Assembly: GCF_001522585.2 (NCBI RefSeq)
Contig: NZ_CP013372.1
Coordinates: 186,001 to 250,000, forward strand
From: Burkholderia sp. NRF60-BP8
GTDB lineage: Bacteria > Pseudomonadota > Gammaproteobacteria > Burkholderiales > Burkholderiaceae
Direction: 5' to 3'
Length of the DNA stretch: 64,000 nt
Made by a program: the position numbers and the translations under genes. The notes beneath the pieces were generated by a model. The model saw nothing but the letters and a program-made list of their open reading frames with translations. It did not search any database and was not told where the DNA came from. Shown piece after piece: positions 44,661-54,507 of the stretch; position 1 is the first letter of the stretch; each line of letters opens with the position of its first letter.

Positions 44661-47600
44661 ATGAACAAGTCTTATCGGACCGTCTGGAACGCCACGACGG
44701 GAACGTGGGCAGCAGCCGAAGAAACGGCGCGCGCACGCGGCAAATCGACTTCGCACGTGAAGTCGGCGATCGCAAGCGCGGTCGCGATGATGGCGGGTGT
44801 GGGCGGCGCGATGCCGGCCGATGCATTGGCGCAGGCGGCGAACGGCGCCGGCGGGTTGACCCTGTGCGGTGCGACGGGCGGCGTCAACGGGATGGCCTAT
44901 GGGTCCGGTACCAGCACGGGCACCGCGCTGACTGCAGCTTGTACCGCGAACTCCAGCCGTCTGAGCCTGAATCATCCGATGGCGTTTCAGCTCTATAACA
45001 ACACGACGACGACAGGTGGCGGAACCGGTGTGCCGACCGCGGCGACCGAGGTCGGCATCGGCGGCAGCAAGGACGGGCACCTGATGCTGGTGGGTGGGTC
45101 GGGCGTGCACATTGCAGGCGCGACGGACTTTGCGAATAACGTCAGCATGACGAACAACCGTATCCAGAACCTCGCGGCAGGTACGGCCGGGACGGATGCG
45201 GTCAACGTCAATCAGTTGAATGCGGCGATTTCGGCAGCGGACGATCCGTATGTGGCGTTCCAGACTGGCACGTACGCACCTGGCGTGGCGTCGCAGGCGG
45301 TGGGTAGTAGTTCGACCGCTATCGGCCCCGGTGCAACGGCCGGATCGACTTCCGCAGTTGCGCTTGGCGGCGCTGCGAGCGCAGGCTACAACGCCGTGGC
45401 GCTCGGCACGATTTCGGCTGCAGGTTACGAAGGAACGGCGGTCGGCGTGCAGGCTAACTCCGGCGGGAATCAATCGGTCGCGGTAGGCCGTGCGGCGAAT
45501 GCTTCGGCTGCCGGTGCGGTGGCGCTGGGTTCGTTCTCGATTGCCAATCGCGCCAATACCGTTTCCGTGGGCAGTGCCGGCGCAGAGCGCCAGATCGTCA
45601 ACGTGGCGGCCGGCACGCAGGGCACCGATGCTGTCAACCTCAGCCAGATGAATGCGGCAATCGCGGCAGCGGATCCGTATGTGGCGATCAGCACGGGCTT
45701 GTATGGTGCTGCGGCTCCCGCAACTGTGGCGGGTGTCAATAGCGCGGTGGCCGTGGGCGCAAATGCGAGCGCGACCGGTGTATCGGCGGTGGCACTGGGT
45801 GGTAATACCGTTGCGAATGCCGATAACGCGATGGCCCTTGGGACGATATCGCGGGCGACTGCTGCCAATACCACCGCGATCGGCGTGGGCAGCAGTGCGA
45901 CGCAAACGGGCGCGGTGGCGGTTGGGCGTTCCGCGGTCGCCTCGGCTGCCGGCGCAGTCGCGCTGGGGCAGGGTTCCGTTGCGAATCGCGCCAATACCGT
46001 TTCTGTCGGCTCTGCCGCCGTTCAGCGCCAGATCACCAACGTCGCCGCAGGCACGGCCACGACGGATGCCGTCAACCTCGGCCAGCTGAACGCCGCCATC
46101 GCGGGTGTCGGCGGTACCTCGAACCCGTATGTCAAGGTCAACAGCGGAGGCGCTGCGGCTGCGGCGAACGGCGTGGATTCGATCGCGATCGGCCAGGGCG
46201 CCAACACGCGCACCGGATCGACGAACAGCATTGCGATCGGCAATGGCGCCGGGGTGACCAACAACGGCCGGTTTGTCCCCGTCAACGGTATCGCAATCGG
46301 TAATAGCGCGCGCGTGGCTGACGGCGATATTTCCGGTGCGACCGGCGCGATTGCGCTGGGTGACTCGGCATTTTCGGTCGGCGGTGGCGGGATCGCGATC
46401 GGCGCGAACAGCCGTAACACGAATTCCAATACGGTTGCGCTGGGTAACAATAGTTATGCGACAGGTCCTGGAACCACGGCAATGGGTTCCGGCGCCACAG
46501 CGAATTCGGGGTATTCGGTCGCACTGGGCTTGAACGCAACGGCTGCCGGATCGAATGCCGTCGCGTTGGGCGCGAATAGCGTTGCAACGCGCGGTGATGC
46601 GGTTTCGATCGGTTCGTCCTCGCTGCAACGCCAGATCACCAACATGGCCGCCGGTACGCAAGCAACCGACGCCGTCAACGTCAGCCAGCTGACGGGCGTG
46701 ACCCATGCGCTCGGCGGCGGCGCGGCCGTGGGCGCGGATGGCAGCATCACGCAGCCGAAGTATTCGGTCGGCGGCAACGACTACGACAACGTCGGCGACG
46801 CACTCGATGCGCTCGCCCAGACGGGCGGCGCGAATGCCGTGAACTACGACGACGCGACGCGCGACACCGTGACGCTGGCCGGCGCGAACGGCACGACGAT
46901 CACGAACGTGAAGGCGGGCACGCTGTCGGCGACGAGCACCGACGCGGTGAACGGTTCGCAGCTGTTCGCGACGAACCAGAACGTGAGCGACCTGAGCGAT
47001 GCACTGAAGAATGGCGGCGTGATCGACCCGGTCACGGGTCAATCGCTGGCGGTCGTATACGACGGCGCGGCGAAGGACACGGTGACGCTGGCGGGCGCAA
47101 ACGGCACGACGCTGACGAACGTGAAGGCCGGCGTGGCCGACATGGACGCGGTGAACGTGAGCCAGCTGAAGGACGCGGGCCTGATCGATCCGACGACGGG
47201 CAAGCCGATCGCGGCCGTGACGTACGACCTGAAGGCTGACGGTTCGCCGGACTACGGTTCGGTGACGCTGGGCAACGGCAATGGTCCGGTGAAGGTGACG
47301 AACGTGGCTGACGCGACCGGCGACAGCGACGCGCTGAACCTCGGCCAGTTGAAGAAGTCGGGCCTGGTGGGCGACGACGGTCAGGGCAACCTGACGTCGC
47401 TGGCGGTGACGTACGACGATGCAACGAAGTCGGGCGTGACGCTGGGCAACGCGGGTACGCCGGTGGCGATCCACAACGTGGCTGACGGCGCGCTGTCGGC
47501 GACGAGCAAGGACGCGGTCAACGGTTCGCAGCTGTTCGCGACGAACCAGAACCTGGGCGACCTGAGCGACTCGCTGAAGAATGGCGGCGTGATCGATCCG

Positions 47601-50600
47601 GCGACGGGTCAGTCGCTGGCCGTGGTGTACGACGGCACGGCAAAGGACACGGTGACGCTGGCCGGCGCAAACGGCACGACGCTGACGAACGTGAAGGCCG
47701 GCGTGGCCGACATGGACGCGGTGAACGTGAGCCAGCTGAAGGGCTCGGGCCTGATCGATCCGGTGACGGGTCAGTCGATCGCCGCGGTCACGTACGACCG
47801 TAATGCCGACGGCACGCCGAACTACGGCTCGGTGACGCTGGGCCAGGGCAATGCTCCGGTGACGGTGTCGAACGTGGCCGACGGTGCACTGTCGGCGACG
47901 AGCAAGGACGCGGTGAACGGCTCGCAGCTGTTCGCGACGAACCAGAACCTGGGCGACCTGAGCGATTCGCTGAAGAACGGCGGCGTGATCGACCCGGCAA
48001 CGGGCCAGTCGCTGGCCGTGGTCTACGACGACGCGGCGAAGAACCACGTGTCGCTGGGTGGCGCAGGCGCGTCGGCCCCGGTGACGGTGTCGAACGTCGC
48101 GGCCGGTGTCGCCGCGACCGACGCGGTCAACGTGCAGCAGATGCAGCAGGCCGTGGCGACGGGCAACCCGTACATCGGCGGCCGCGGCAATGGCGTGGCA
48201 GCGCAGGCGACCGGCATCAACGCGGTGGCGCTCGGCCTCGGCTCGCTCGCGAACGAAGTCAACACGATCTCGGTCGGTAACGGCGCGACGGGTCTGCAAC
48301 GCCGTATCACGAACGTTCAGGACGGTCAGGCCGACAGCGATGCGGCAACCGTCGGCCAGATGAACTCGCTGGTGGGTGCCACGACGTCGTCCGTGCAGAC
48401 GGCGATCGACGACGCCGGCACGAAGACGCGCTCGGCCATCCAGGCGATGAACGACCGGATCGACGCGATCGGCACGAACGCGGTCGTCGGGACGGATCCG
48501 TACGTCAAGGTCGACGGCCAGGGCGACGGCAGCGACAACGCGTTCGTCGGCGCAAACACGGCAGGCGTCGCGATCGGTGCGGAAGCCAGCGCGACCGGTA
48601 CGACGGCGGTGGCCGTGGGTGCGCAGTCGGTGGCGTCGGGGAATGCGTCACTTGCGTTCGGTGCGGGCGCATCGGCCACGTCTGCGGGCGCGGTTGCCAT
48701 CGGCGGCGCCAAGGCGACCAGCGCGAACGCGGTCGCACTGGGCAACGGGACGAGCGCGGCGGGCACGGGTGCGGTCGCACTCGGCTTCAACACGGTCGCG
48801 GGCGGCAGCAACGCGCTTGCGTTCGGCAACACGGCGCGCGCCAACGGGACGGATTCGGTCGCGTTCGGCCGGCTCGCGCAGGCCAACGTCGCCAACGCCA
48901 TCGCAATCGGCAGCCAGGCAACGGCCGCGCAGGCGAACTCGATCGCGCTGGGCTCCAGGTCGGTCGCGGACCGCATGGATTCGGTCGCAGTCGGTTCGGC
49001 GAATGCGCAGCGCCAGATCATCTACGTGGCAAAGGGTACGGCCGATACGGACGCGGTGAACGTGAGCCAGCTGCGCGATGCGGTGTCCGCGTTCGGCGGC
49101 AACGCGTCGGTCCAGCGCGACGGTTCGATCGCGAATCCGACCTACACGGTCGGCGGTACGGCCTATCACAACGTCGGCGATGCGATCGACGCGCTGAGCC
49201 AGCTGGGCGGCGGCGGTTCGAATCCGTTTGCCGTGACCTACGCGAAGAACCCGGATGGCTCGGCGAACTTCGAGCTGGTCTCGCTGGCCGGCCCGAACGG
49301 CACCAAGATCACGAACGTGCAGGCCGGTGACGTGAGCGCCACCAGCACGGACGCGGTCAACGGCTCGCAGCTGTACAGCACGGCGAAGGGCGTGGCCGAT
49401 TCGCTCGGCGGCGGCGCGACGGCGAACAGCGACGGCAGCTTTGCTCCGCCGGCGTACACGCTGACCGATCCGGCAGGTACCGGCACGGTTACCTACAACA
49501 ACGTGGGCGACGCACTGGACAACCTCGACAGCCGGACGGTCGTGAACACCGGCGCCATCGCCGACGTGAAGGACCAGCTGGCGGATAGCGGCCTGGTCGA
49601 TGCGAACGGCGATACGCGTGCGGTCGTCACGTACGACAAGAACGCGGACGGCTCGCCGAACTACGGTTCGGTGACGCTGGGCGACGGCCATGGTCCGGTG
49701 AAGGTGACGAACGTGGCGGACGGCACGCTGTCGGCGACGAGCACGGACGCGGTGAACGGTGCGCAACTGTTCGCGACGAACGAGCAAGTGGGCCAGAACA
49801 CGACCAACATCACGAACCTGACGAACAACCTGAACAACGGGACGATCGGTCTCGTGCAGCAGGATCAGGCGTCGCGCGACATCACGGTGGCGGCCGCAAC
49901 GGACGGCACGAAGGTGAACTTCGCCGGTACGGCGGGCAACCGCGTGCTGACGGGCGTGGCGGCGGGCGCCGTGAATGCGACGAGCGTCGACGCGGTGAAC
50001 GGTGCGCAGCTGCATGGCGTGTCGAGCAGCGTGGCGGCATCGCTGGGCGGCGGTTCGAGCGTGGGCGCGGACGGTTCGCTGGTGCAGCCGTCGTACACGG
50101 TCAACGGCAATACGTACAACAACGTGGGCGACGCGATCGACGCGGCAGCACGCTCCGGCTCGACGGATCCGAACTCGGTGCAATACGACGGCGCGGCCCA
50201 TGACCGGGTGACGCTGGGCGGTACGGCTTCGACGACGCCGGTGACGCTGACGAACGTGGCGGACGGTACGCTGTCGGCGACGAGCACGGATGCTGTCAAC
50301 GGTTCGCAGCTGTTCGCGACGAACCAGAACGTGAGCGACCTGAGCGATTCGCTGAAGAACGGCGGCGTGATCGATCCGATCACGGGTAAGTCGCTGGCGG
50401 TCGTGTACGACGGCGCGGCGAAGGACACGGTGACGCTGGCCGGCGCGAACGGCACGACGCTGACGAACGTGAAGGCCGGCGTGGCCGATATGGACGCGGT
50501 GAACGTGAGCCAGCTGAAGGGTTCGGGCCTGATCGATCCGGTGACGGGTCAGCCGATCGCGGCCGTGACGTACGACCAGAAGGCGGACGGCACGCCGGAC

Positions 50601-53600
50601 TACGGTTCGGTGACGCTGGGCAACGGCAATGGTCCGGTGAAGGTGACGAACGTGGCTGACGCGAAGGGCGACAGCGACGCGCTGAACCTCGGCCAGTTGA
50701 AGAAGTCGGGCCTGGTGGGCGATGACGGCCAGGGCAACCTGACGTCGCTGGCGGTGACGTACGACGACGCAACGAAGTCGGGCGTGACGCTGGGCAACGC
50801 CGGTACGCCGGTGGCGATCCACAACGTGGCCGACGGTGCACTGTCGGCGACGAGCAAGGACGCGGTGAACGGCTCGCAGCTGTTCGCGACGAACCAGAAC
50901 CTGGGCGACCTGAGCGATTCGCTGAAGAATGGCGGCGTGATCGATCCGGTGACGGGCGAATCGCTGGCGGTCGTCTATGACGGCAAGGCGAAGGACTCGG
51001 TGACGCTGGGTAATGCCGGTACGCCGGTGGCGATCCACAACGTGGCGGACGGCGTGCTGTCGGCGACGAGCAAGGACGCGGTGAACGGCTCGCAGCTGTT
51101 CGCGACGAACCAGAACCTGGGCGACCTGAGCGACTCGCTGAAGAACGGCGGCGTGATCGATCCGATCACGGGTCAATCGCTGGCCGTGGTGTACGACAAC
51201 GCGGCGAAGAACCACGTGACGCTGGGCGGTGCGGGTTCGACGGGCCTGGTGACGCTGTCGAACGTGGCGGAAGGCGCGGTGGACACGGATGCGGTCAACT
51301 TTGGCCAGTTGAAGGACTACGTTGCCAAGAACCCCGGCGGCCCGGGCAATCCGCTTGCAGTCGCCTACGACGACGCAACGCGCGGCACGGTGACGCTGGG
51401 TGGCGGCGCGGCCGGCACGACGGTCACGAACGTGAAGGCGGGCACGCTGTCGGCGACGAGCACCGACGCGGTGAACGGTTCGCAGCTGTTCGCGACGAAC
51501 CAGAACGTGAGCGACCTGAGCGATGCACTGAAGAATGGCGGCGTGATCGACCCGGTCACGGGTCAATCGCTGGCGGTCGTATACGACGGCGCGGCGAAGG
51601 ACACGGTGACGCTGGCGGGCGCAAACGGCACGACGCTGACGAACGTGAAGGCCGGCGTGGCCGACATGGACGCGGTGAACGTGAGCCAGCTGAAGGACGC
51701 GGGCCTGATCGATCCGACGACGGGCAAGCCGATCGCGGCCGTGACGTACGACCTGAAGGCTGACGGTTCGCCGGACTACGGTTCGGTGACGCTGGGCAAC
51801 GGCAATGGTCCGGTGAAGGTGACGAACGTGGCTGACGCGACCGGCGACAGCGACGCGATGAACCTCGGCCAGTTGAAGCAGGCCGGCCTGGTGGGCGAAG
51901 ACGGCCAGGGCAACCTGACGTCGCTGGCCGTGACGTACGACGACGCAACGAAGTCGGGCGTGACGCTGGGCAACGCCGGTACGCCGGTGGCGATCCACAA
52001 CGTGGCGGACGGCGTGCTGTCGGCGACGAGCAAGGACGCGGTCAACGGCTCGCAGCTGTTCGCGACGAACCAGAACCTGGGCGACCTGAGCGATTCGCTG
52101 AAGAACGGCGGCGTGATCGATCCGGTGACGGGTCAGTCGCTGGCAGTCGTGTACGACAGCGCGGCGAAGGACACGGTCACGCTGGGCGGCGCGAACGCAT
52201 CGGCCCCGGTTCAACTGAAGAACGTGGCAGCCGGCGCGGACGACACCGACGCGGTGAACGTGGCCCAGCTGAAGGACGTGGGCCTTGTCGCGCCGATCGA
52301 TCCGACGAATCCGGGCGCAGGTCTGGCCTCGCTCGCGGTGACGTACGGCAAGCACGCGGACGGCTCGGCGAACTTCGACGAAGTCAAGCTGGCCGGCGCG
52401 AACGGCACGACGATCACGAACGTGAAGGCGGGTGCGGTGACGGAAACGAGCACGGACGCGATCAACGGTGCGCAGCTGCACGGTGTGTCGCAGAGCGTGG
52501 CCGATTCGCTGGGCGGCGGCTCGACCGTCGGCGCGGACGGCACCGTGACGAACCCGACGTACTCGCTGGCCGATCCGGCGGACGCATCGCAGAAGCAGGA
52601 CTACCACAACGTGGGCGACGCGCTGGCGAACCTCGATGGCCGTACCGTGGACAACACGAAGAACATCACGGTCATCAAGAACCAGCTGTCGGACTCGGGC
52701 CTGGTGGATCCGGTGACGGGTCAGTCGATCGCGGCGGTGACGTACGACCGCAAGGCGGACGGCACGCCGGACTACGGTTCGGTGACGCTGGGTAACGGCA
52801 ACGGCCCGGTGAAGTTGTCGAACGTCGCGGACGGCGTGGCGCGCAACGACGCGGTCAACGTCGGCCAGCTTCAGGACGCAGGTCTTGTCGCGCCGATCGA
52901 TCCGAACAAGCCGGGCACGATGACGTCGCTCGCGGTGACGTACGGCAAGAACACCGACGGTTCGGCAAACTTCGACCAGGTGATGCTGGCCGGCAAGAGC
53001 GGCACGACGATCTCGAACGTGAAGGCGGGCGCGGTGACGGCCACCAGCATGGACGCGGTCAACGGCGCACAGCTGCACGGCGTCGCGCAGAGCGTGGCCG
53101 ATTCGCTGGGCGGCGGTTCGACGGTCGATCCGGACGGCAAGGTGACGAGCCCGACGTACGTGGTCAACAAGCAGACGTTCAACAACGTCGGCGATGCGAT
53201 CACGAACATCTCGAACAGTCTCGTGGACGGTTCGATCGGTCTGGTCCAGCAGGACGCGACGACGCGCGACATCACGGTCGCGAAGGACACGGACGGTACG
53301 ACCGTGGACTTCACCGGCACCGCGGGCGACCGCGTGCTGACCGGCGTGGCCGCGGGTGCGGTGAGCGCGACGAGCCACGACGCGATCAACGGATCGCAGC
53401 TGTATGGCACCGCGCAGAGCGTCGCGGACACCATCGGCGGCGGCACGACGGTCGGCGCGGACGGCAAGCTCGCGAACACGGCGATCGAAGTGAACGGCAA
53501 CAAGTACTCGACCGTCGAGCAGGCGGTGCAGGCCGCGGCCGCGTATGGCGCGACCGATTCGCTGGCGGTGCGTTACGACCTGAACCGCGACGGCTCGCCG

Positions 53601-54410
53601 AACTACGGTTCGGTGACGCTGGGCGGCACGGGTGCGGCACCGGTGATCCTGACCAACGTCGCGGACGGTGTGAACAAGTACGACGCCGTCAACTTCGGGC
53701 AGTTGTCCGAGCTGAACGACAAGATCGGCGACATGGACGGCCGCGTCGGTGCGCTCGAGCAGAACCCGGGCAACGGCGGCGGTTCGGGCGACAACCCGTA
53801 CTTCGCGGGCACGGACGTCACGGCGGGTTCGTCGACGGCGGCCAATGCCGGCACCGGCACGGGCAACACGGCGGCCGGCTCGGGCGCGAACATCGGCAGC
53901 GGCGCGAACAACGCGACCGTGATCGGTTCGAACGCGAGCGCCACGCAGGACAGCGGCACGGCGATTGGCTCAGGTGCGAAGAGCACCGCCGAAGGTGCGG
54001 TCGCGATCGGTGCCGGGTCGGTGGCGAACGAAGCCAATACCGTCTCGTTCGGCAACGGCACGGATGACGGCAACCGCCGGATCGTCAACATCGCGGACGG
54101 TATCAACGCAACCGATGCGGCGTCGAAGGGTCAGCTCGATCGCGCGGTCGGCGGTCTGCAAGGGCAGATCAACGACGTGTCGAAGAACGCGTACTCGGGT
54201 ATCGCGGCAGCGACTGCGCTGACGATGATTCCGGGCGTCGATGCGGGCAAGACGCTGTCGTTCGGCGTCGGCGGCGCGACCTACAAGGGCTATCAGGCAG
54301 TGGCGTTCGGCGGCGAAGCCCGCATCACGCAGAACCTGAAGATGAAGGCCGGCGTGGGTCTGTCGAGCGGCGGCAACACCGTCGGCGTGGGTGCGTCGTA
54401 CCAGTGGTAA
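44661..54410 (+). CDS. Giant trimeric autotransporter adhesin (YadA/Hia type)
   Basis: 3249 residues, with AGAGGC before the ATG. An extended signal peptide (MNKSYRTVWNATTGTWAAAE), a head of YadA-like 14-residue repeats, then a very long stalk of repeating neck/stalk modules: NGSQLFATNQNVSDLSDALK, GGVIDPVTGQSLAVVYDG and [20 protein letters not shown] recur many times. A second head (ALGNGTSAAGTGAVALGFNT) lies around 1290-1450, and the C-terminal anchor ends GVGASYQW. It would form one of the longest trimeric fibres known in bacteria. A 433-bp segment (46901-47333) is repeated exactly at 51425-51857. Two Cys lie near the N-terminus (LTLCGATGG, TAACTANS). The OmpA lipoprotein gene follows after 97 bp. 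Confidence 0.96.
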   Translation: MNKSYRTVWNATTGTWAAAEETARARGKSTSHVKSAIASAVAMMAGVGGAMPADALAQAANGAGGLTLCGATGGVNGMAYGSGTSTGTALTAACTANSSRLSLNHPMAFQLYNNTTTTGGGTGVPTAATEVGIGGSKDGHLMLVGGSGVHIAGATDFANNVSMTNNRIQNLAAGTAGTDAVNVNQLNAAISAADDPYVAFQTGTYAPGVASQAVGSSSTAIGPGATAGSTSAVALGGAASAGYNAVALGTISAAGYEGTAVGVQANSGGNQSVAVGRAANASAAGAVALGSFSIANRANTVSVGSAGAERQIVNVAAGTQGTDAVNLSQMNAAIAAADPYVAISTGLYGAAAPATVAGVNSAVAVGANASATGVSAVALGGNTVANADNAMALGTISRATAANTTAIGVGSSATQTGAVAVGRSAVASAAGAVALGQGSVANRANTVSVGSAAVQRQITNVAAGTATTDAVNLGQLNAAIAGVGGTSNPYVKVNSGGAAAAANGVDSIAIGQGANTRTGSTNSIAIGNGAGVTNNGRFVPVNGIAIGNSARVADGDISGATGAIALGDSAFSVGGGGIAIGANSRNTNSNTVALGNNSYATGPGTTAMGSGATANSGYSVALGLNATAAGSNAVALGANSVATRGDAVSIGSSSLQRQITNMAAGTQATDAVNVSQLTGVTHALGGGAAVGADGSITQPKYSVGGNDYDNVGDALDALAQTGGANAVNYDDATRDTVTLAGANGTTITNVKAGTLSATSTDAVNGSQLFATNQNVSDLSDALKNGGVIDPVTGQSLAVVYDGAAKDTVTLAGANGTTLTNVKAGVADMDAVNVSQLKDAGLIDPTTGKPIAAVTYDLKADGSPDYGSVTLGNGNGPVKVTNVADATGDSDALNLGQLKKSGLVGDDGQGNLTSLAVTYDDATKSGVTLGNAGTPVAIHNVADGALSATSKDAVNGSQLFATNQNLGDLSDSLKNGGVIDPATGQSLAVVYDGTAKDTVTLAGANGTTLTNVKAGVADMDAVNVSQLKGSGLIDPVTGQSIAAVTYDRNADGTPNYGSVTLGQGNAPVTVSNVADGALSATSKDAVNGSQLFATNQNLGDLSDSLKNGGVIDPATGQSLAVVYDDAAKNHVSLGGAGASAPVTVSNVAAGVAATDAVNVQQMQQAVATGNPYIGGRGNGVAAQATGINAVALGLGSLANEVNTISVGNGATGLQRRITNVQDGQADSDAATVGQMNSLVGATTSSVQTAIDDAGTKTRSAIQAMNDRIDAIGTNAVVGTDPYVKVDGQGDGSDNAFVGANTAGVAIGAEASATGTTAVAVGAQSVASGNASLAFGAGASATSAGAVAIGGAKATSANAVALGNGTSAAGTGAVALGFNTVAGGSNALAFGNTARANGTDSVAFGRLAQANVANAIAIGSQATAAQANSIALGSRSVADRMDSVAVGSANAQRQIIYVAKGTADTDAVNVSQLRDAVSAFGGNASVQRDGSIANPTYTVGGTAYHNVGDAIDALSQLGGGGSNPFAVTYAKNPDGSANFELVSLAGPNGTKITNVQAGDVSATSTDAVNGSQLYSTAKGVADSLGGGATANSDGSFAPPAYTLTDPAGTGTVTYNNVGDALDNLDSRTVVNTGAIADVKDQLADSGLVDANGDTRAVVTYDKNADGSPNYGSVTLGDGHGPVKVTNVADGTLSATSTDAVNGAQLFATNEQVGQNTTNITNLTNNLNNGTIGLVQQDQASRDITVAAATDGTKVNFAGTAGNRVLTGVAAGAVNATSVDAVNGAQLHGVSSSVAASLGGGSSVGADGSLVQPSYTVNGNTYNNVGDAIDAAARSGSTDPNSVQYDGAAHDRVTLGGTASTTPVTLTNVADGTLSATSTDAVNGSQLFATNQNVSDLSDSLKNGGVIDPITGKSLAVVYDGAAKDTVTLAGANGTTLTNVKAGVADMDAVNVSQLKGSGLIDPVTGQPIAAVTYDQKADGTPDYGSVTLGNGNGPVKVTNVADAKGDSDALNLGQLKKSGLVGDDGQGNLTSLAVTYDDATKSGVTLGNAGTPVAIHNVADGALSATSKDAVNGSQLFATNQNLGDLSDSLKNGGVIDPVTGESLAVVYDGKAKDSVTLGNAGTPVAIHNVADGVLSATSKDAVNGSQLFATNQNLGDLSDSLKNGGVIDPITGQSLAVVYDNAAKNHVTLGGAGSTGLVTLSNVAEGAVDTDAVNFGQLKDYVAKNPGGPGNPLAVAYDDATRGTVTLGGGAAGTTVTNVKAGTLSATSTDAVNGSQLFATNQNVSDLSDALKNGGVIDPVTGQSLAVVYDGAAKDTVTLAGANGTTLTNVKAGVADMDAVNVSQLKDAGLIDPTTGKPIAAVTYDLKADGSPDYGSVTLGNGNGPVKVTNVADATGDSDAMNLGQLKQAGLVGEDGQGNLTSLAVTYDDATKSGVTLGNAGTPVAIHNVADGVLSATSKDAVNGSQLFATNQNLGDLSDSLKNGGVIDPVTGQSLAVVYDSAAKDTVTLGGANASAPVQLKNVAAGADDTDAVNVAQLKDVGLVAPIDPTNPGAGLASLAVTYGKHADGSANFDEVKLAGANGTTITNVKAGAVTETSTDAINGAQLHGVSQSVADSLGGGSTVGADGTVTNPTYSLADPADASQKQDYHNVGDALANLDGRTVDNTKNITVIKNQLSDSGLVDPVTGQSIAAVTYDRKADGTPDYGSVTLGNGNGPVKLSNVADGVARNDAVNVGQLQDAGLVAPIDPNKPGTMTSLAVTYGKNTDGSANFDQVMLAGKSGTTISNVKAGAVTATSMDAVNGAQLHGVAQSVADSLGGGSTVDPDGKVTSPTYVVNKQTFNNVGDAITNISNSLVDGSIGLVQQDATTRDITVAKDTDGTTVDFTGTAGDRVLTGVAAGAVSATSHDAINGSQLYGTAQSVADTIGGGTTVGADGKLANTAIEVNGNKYSTVEQAVQAAAAYGATDSLAVRYDLNRDGSPNYGSVTLGGTGAAPVILTNVADGVNKYDAVNFGQLSELNDKIGDMDGRVGALEQNPGNGGGSGDNPYFAGTDVTAGSSTAANAGTGTGNTAAGSGANIGSGANNATVIGSNASATQDSGTAIGSGAKSTAEGAVAIGAGSVANEANTVSFGNGTDDGNRRIVNIADGINATDAASKGQLDRAVGGLQGQINDVSKNAYSGIAAATALTMIPGVDAGKTLSFGVGGATYKGYQAVAFGGEARITQNLKMKAGVGLSSGGNTVGVGASYQW
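46901..47333 (+). repeat. 433-bp perfect direct repeat, copy 1 (second copy 51425-51857)
   Basis: By eye the two stretches are identical over 433 bp at an offset of 4524 bp, which is in frame (1508 codons). The match ends at 47334 (C) versus 51858 (A). Recombination between copies would delete or add 1508 codons of stalk without breaking the frame. Confidence 0.85.
51425..51857 (+). repeat. 433-bp perfect direct repeat, copy 2 (first copy 46901-47333)
   Basis: Second copy of the identical segment within the giant adhesin gene. It encodes GTLSATSTDAVNGSQLFATN through the VADATGDSDA module. The perfection at synonymous positions indicates recent duplication or gene conversion. Confidence 0.85.
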
Positions 54411-54417
54411 GGCGCCA

Positions 54418-54439
54418 GGGCGGGGCGTGAGCCCCGCCC
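54418..54439. other. GC-rich hairpin between the giant adhesin and the OmpA gene
   Basis: Perfect 9-bp stem GGGCGGGGC / GCCCCGCCC with loop GTGA, 7 bp after the adhesin stop. No T-tract, so probably an mRNA stabilising or attenuating element rather than a full terminator. Confidence 0.6.
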
Positions 54440-54480
54440 GCGCCACACCGCATCGTTCCATTCATTCATAACCATTCTGG

Positions 54481-54500
54481 CGTCCGCCTCCGGGCGGACG
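54481..54500 (+). promoter_or_regulatory. Hairpin covering the probable ribosome site of the OmpA lipoprotein gene
   Basis: Perfect 8-bp stem CGTCCGCC / GGCGGACG with loop TCCG, ending 7 bp before the ATG at 54508. The only purine-rich candidate ribosome site (GGGCGGA) lies in the 3' arm, so translation may depend on opening of the hairpin. Confidence 0.5.
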
Positions 54501-54507
54501 ACTCATC

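Noticed and set aside
44646..53378. Very long open frames on the minus strand inside the giant adhesin gene (up to about 1570 codons)
   Set aside because: They are Arg/His/Val-rich mirror images of the repetitive, GC-biased adhesin coding sequence and carry no domain. The same effect occurs opposite tpsA and adhesins 1 and 2.
46000..53700. Regularly spaced repeats resembling a CRISPR array
   Set aside because: The repeats are in frame, protein-coding and of adhesin type, with no unique spacers and no cas genes.
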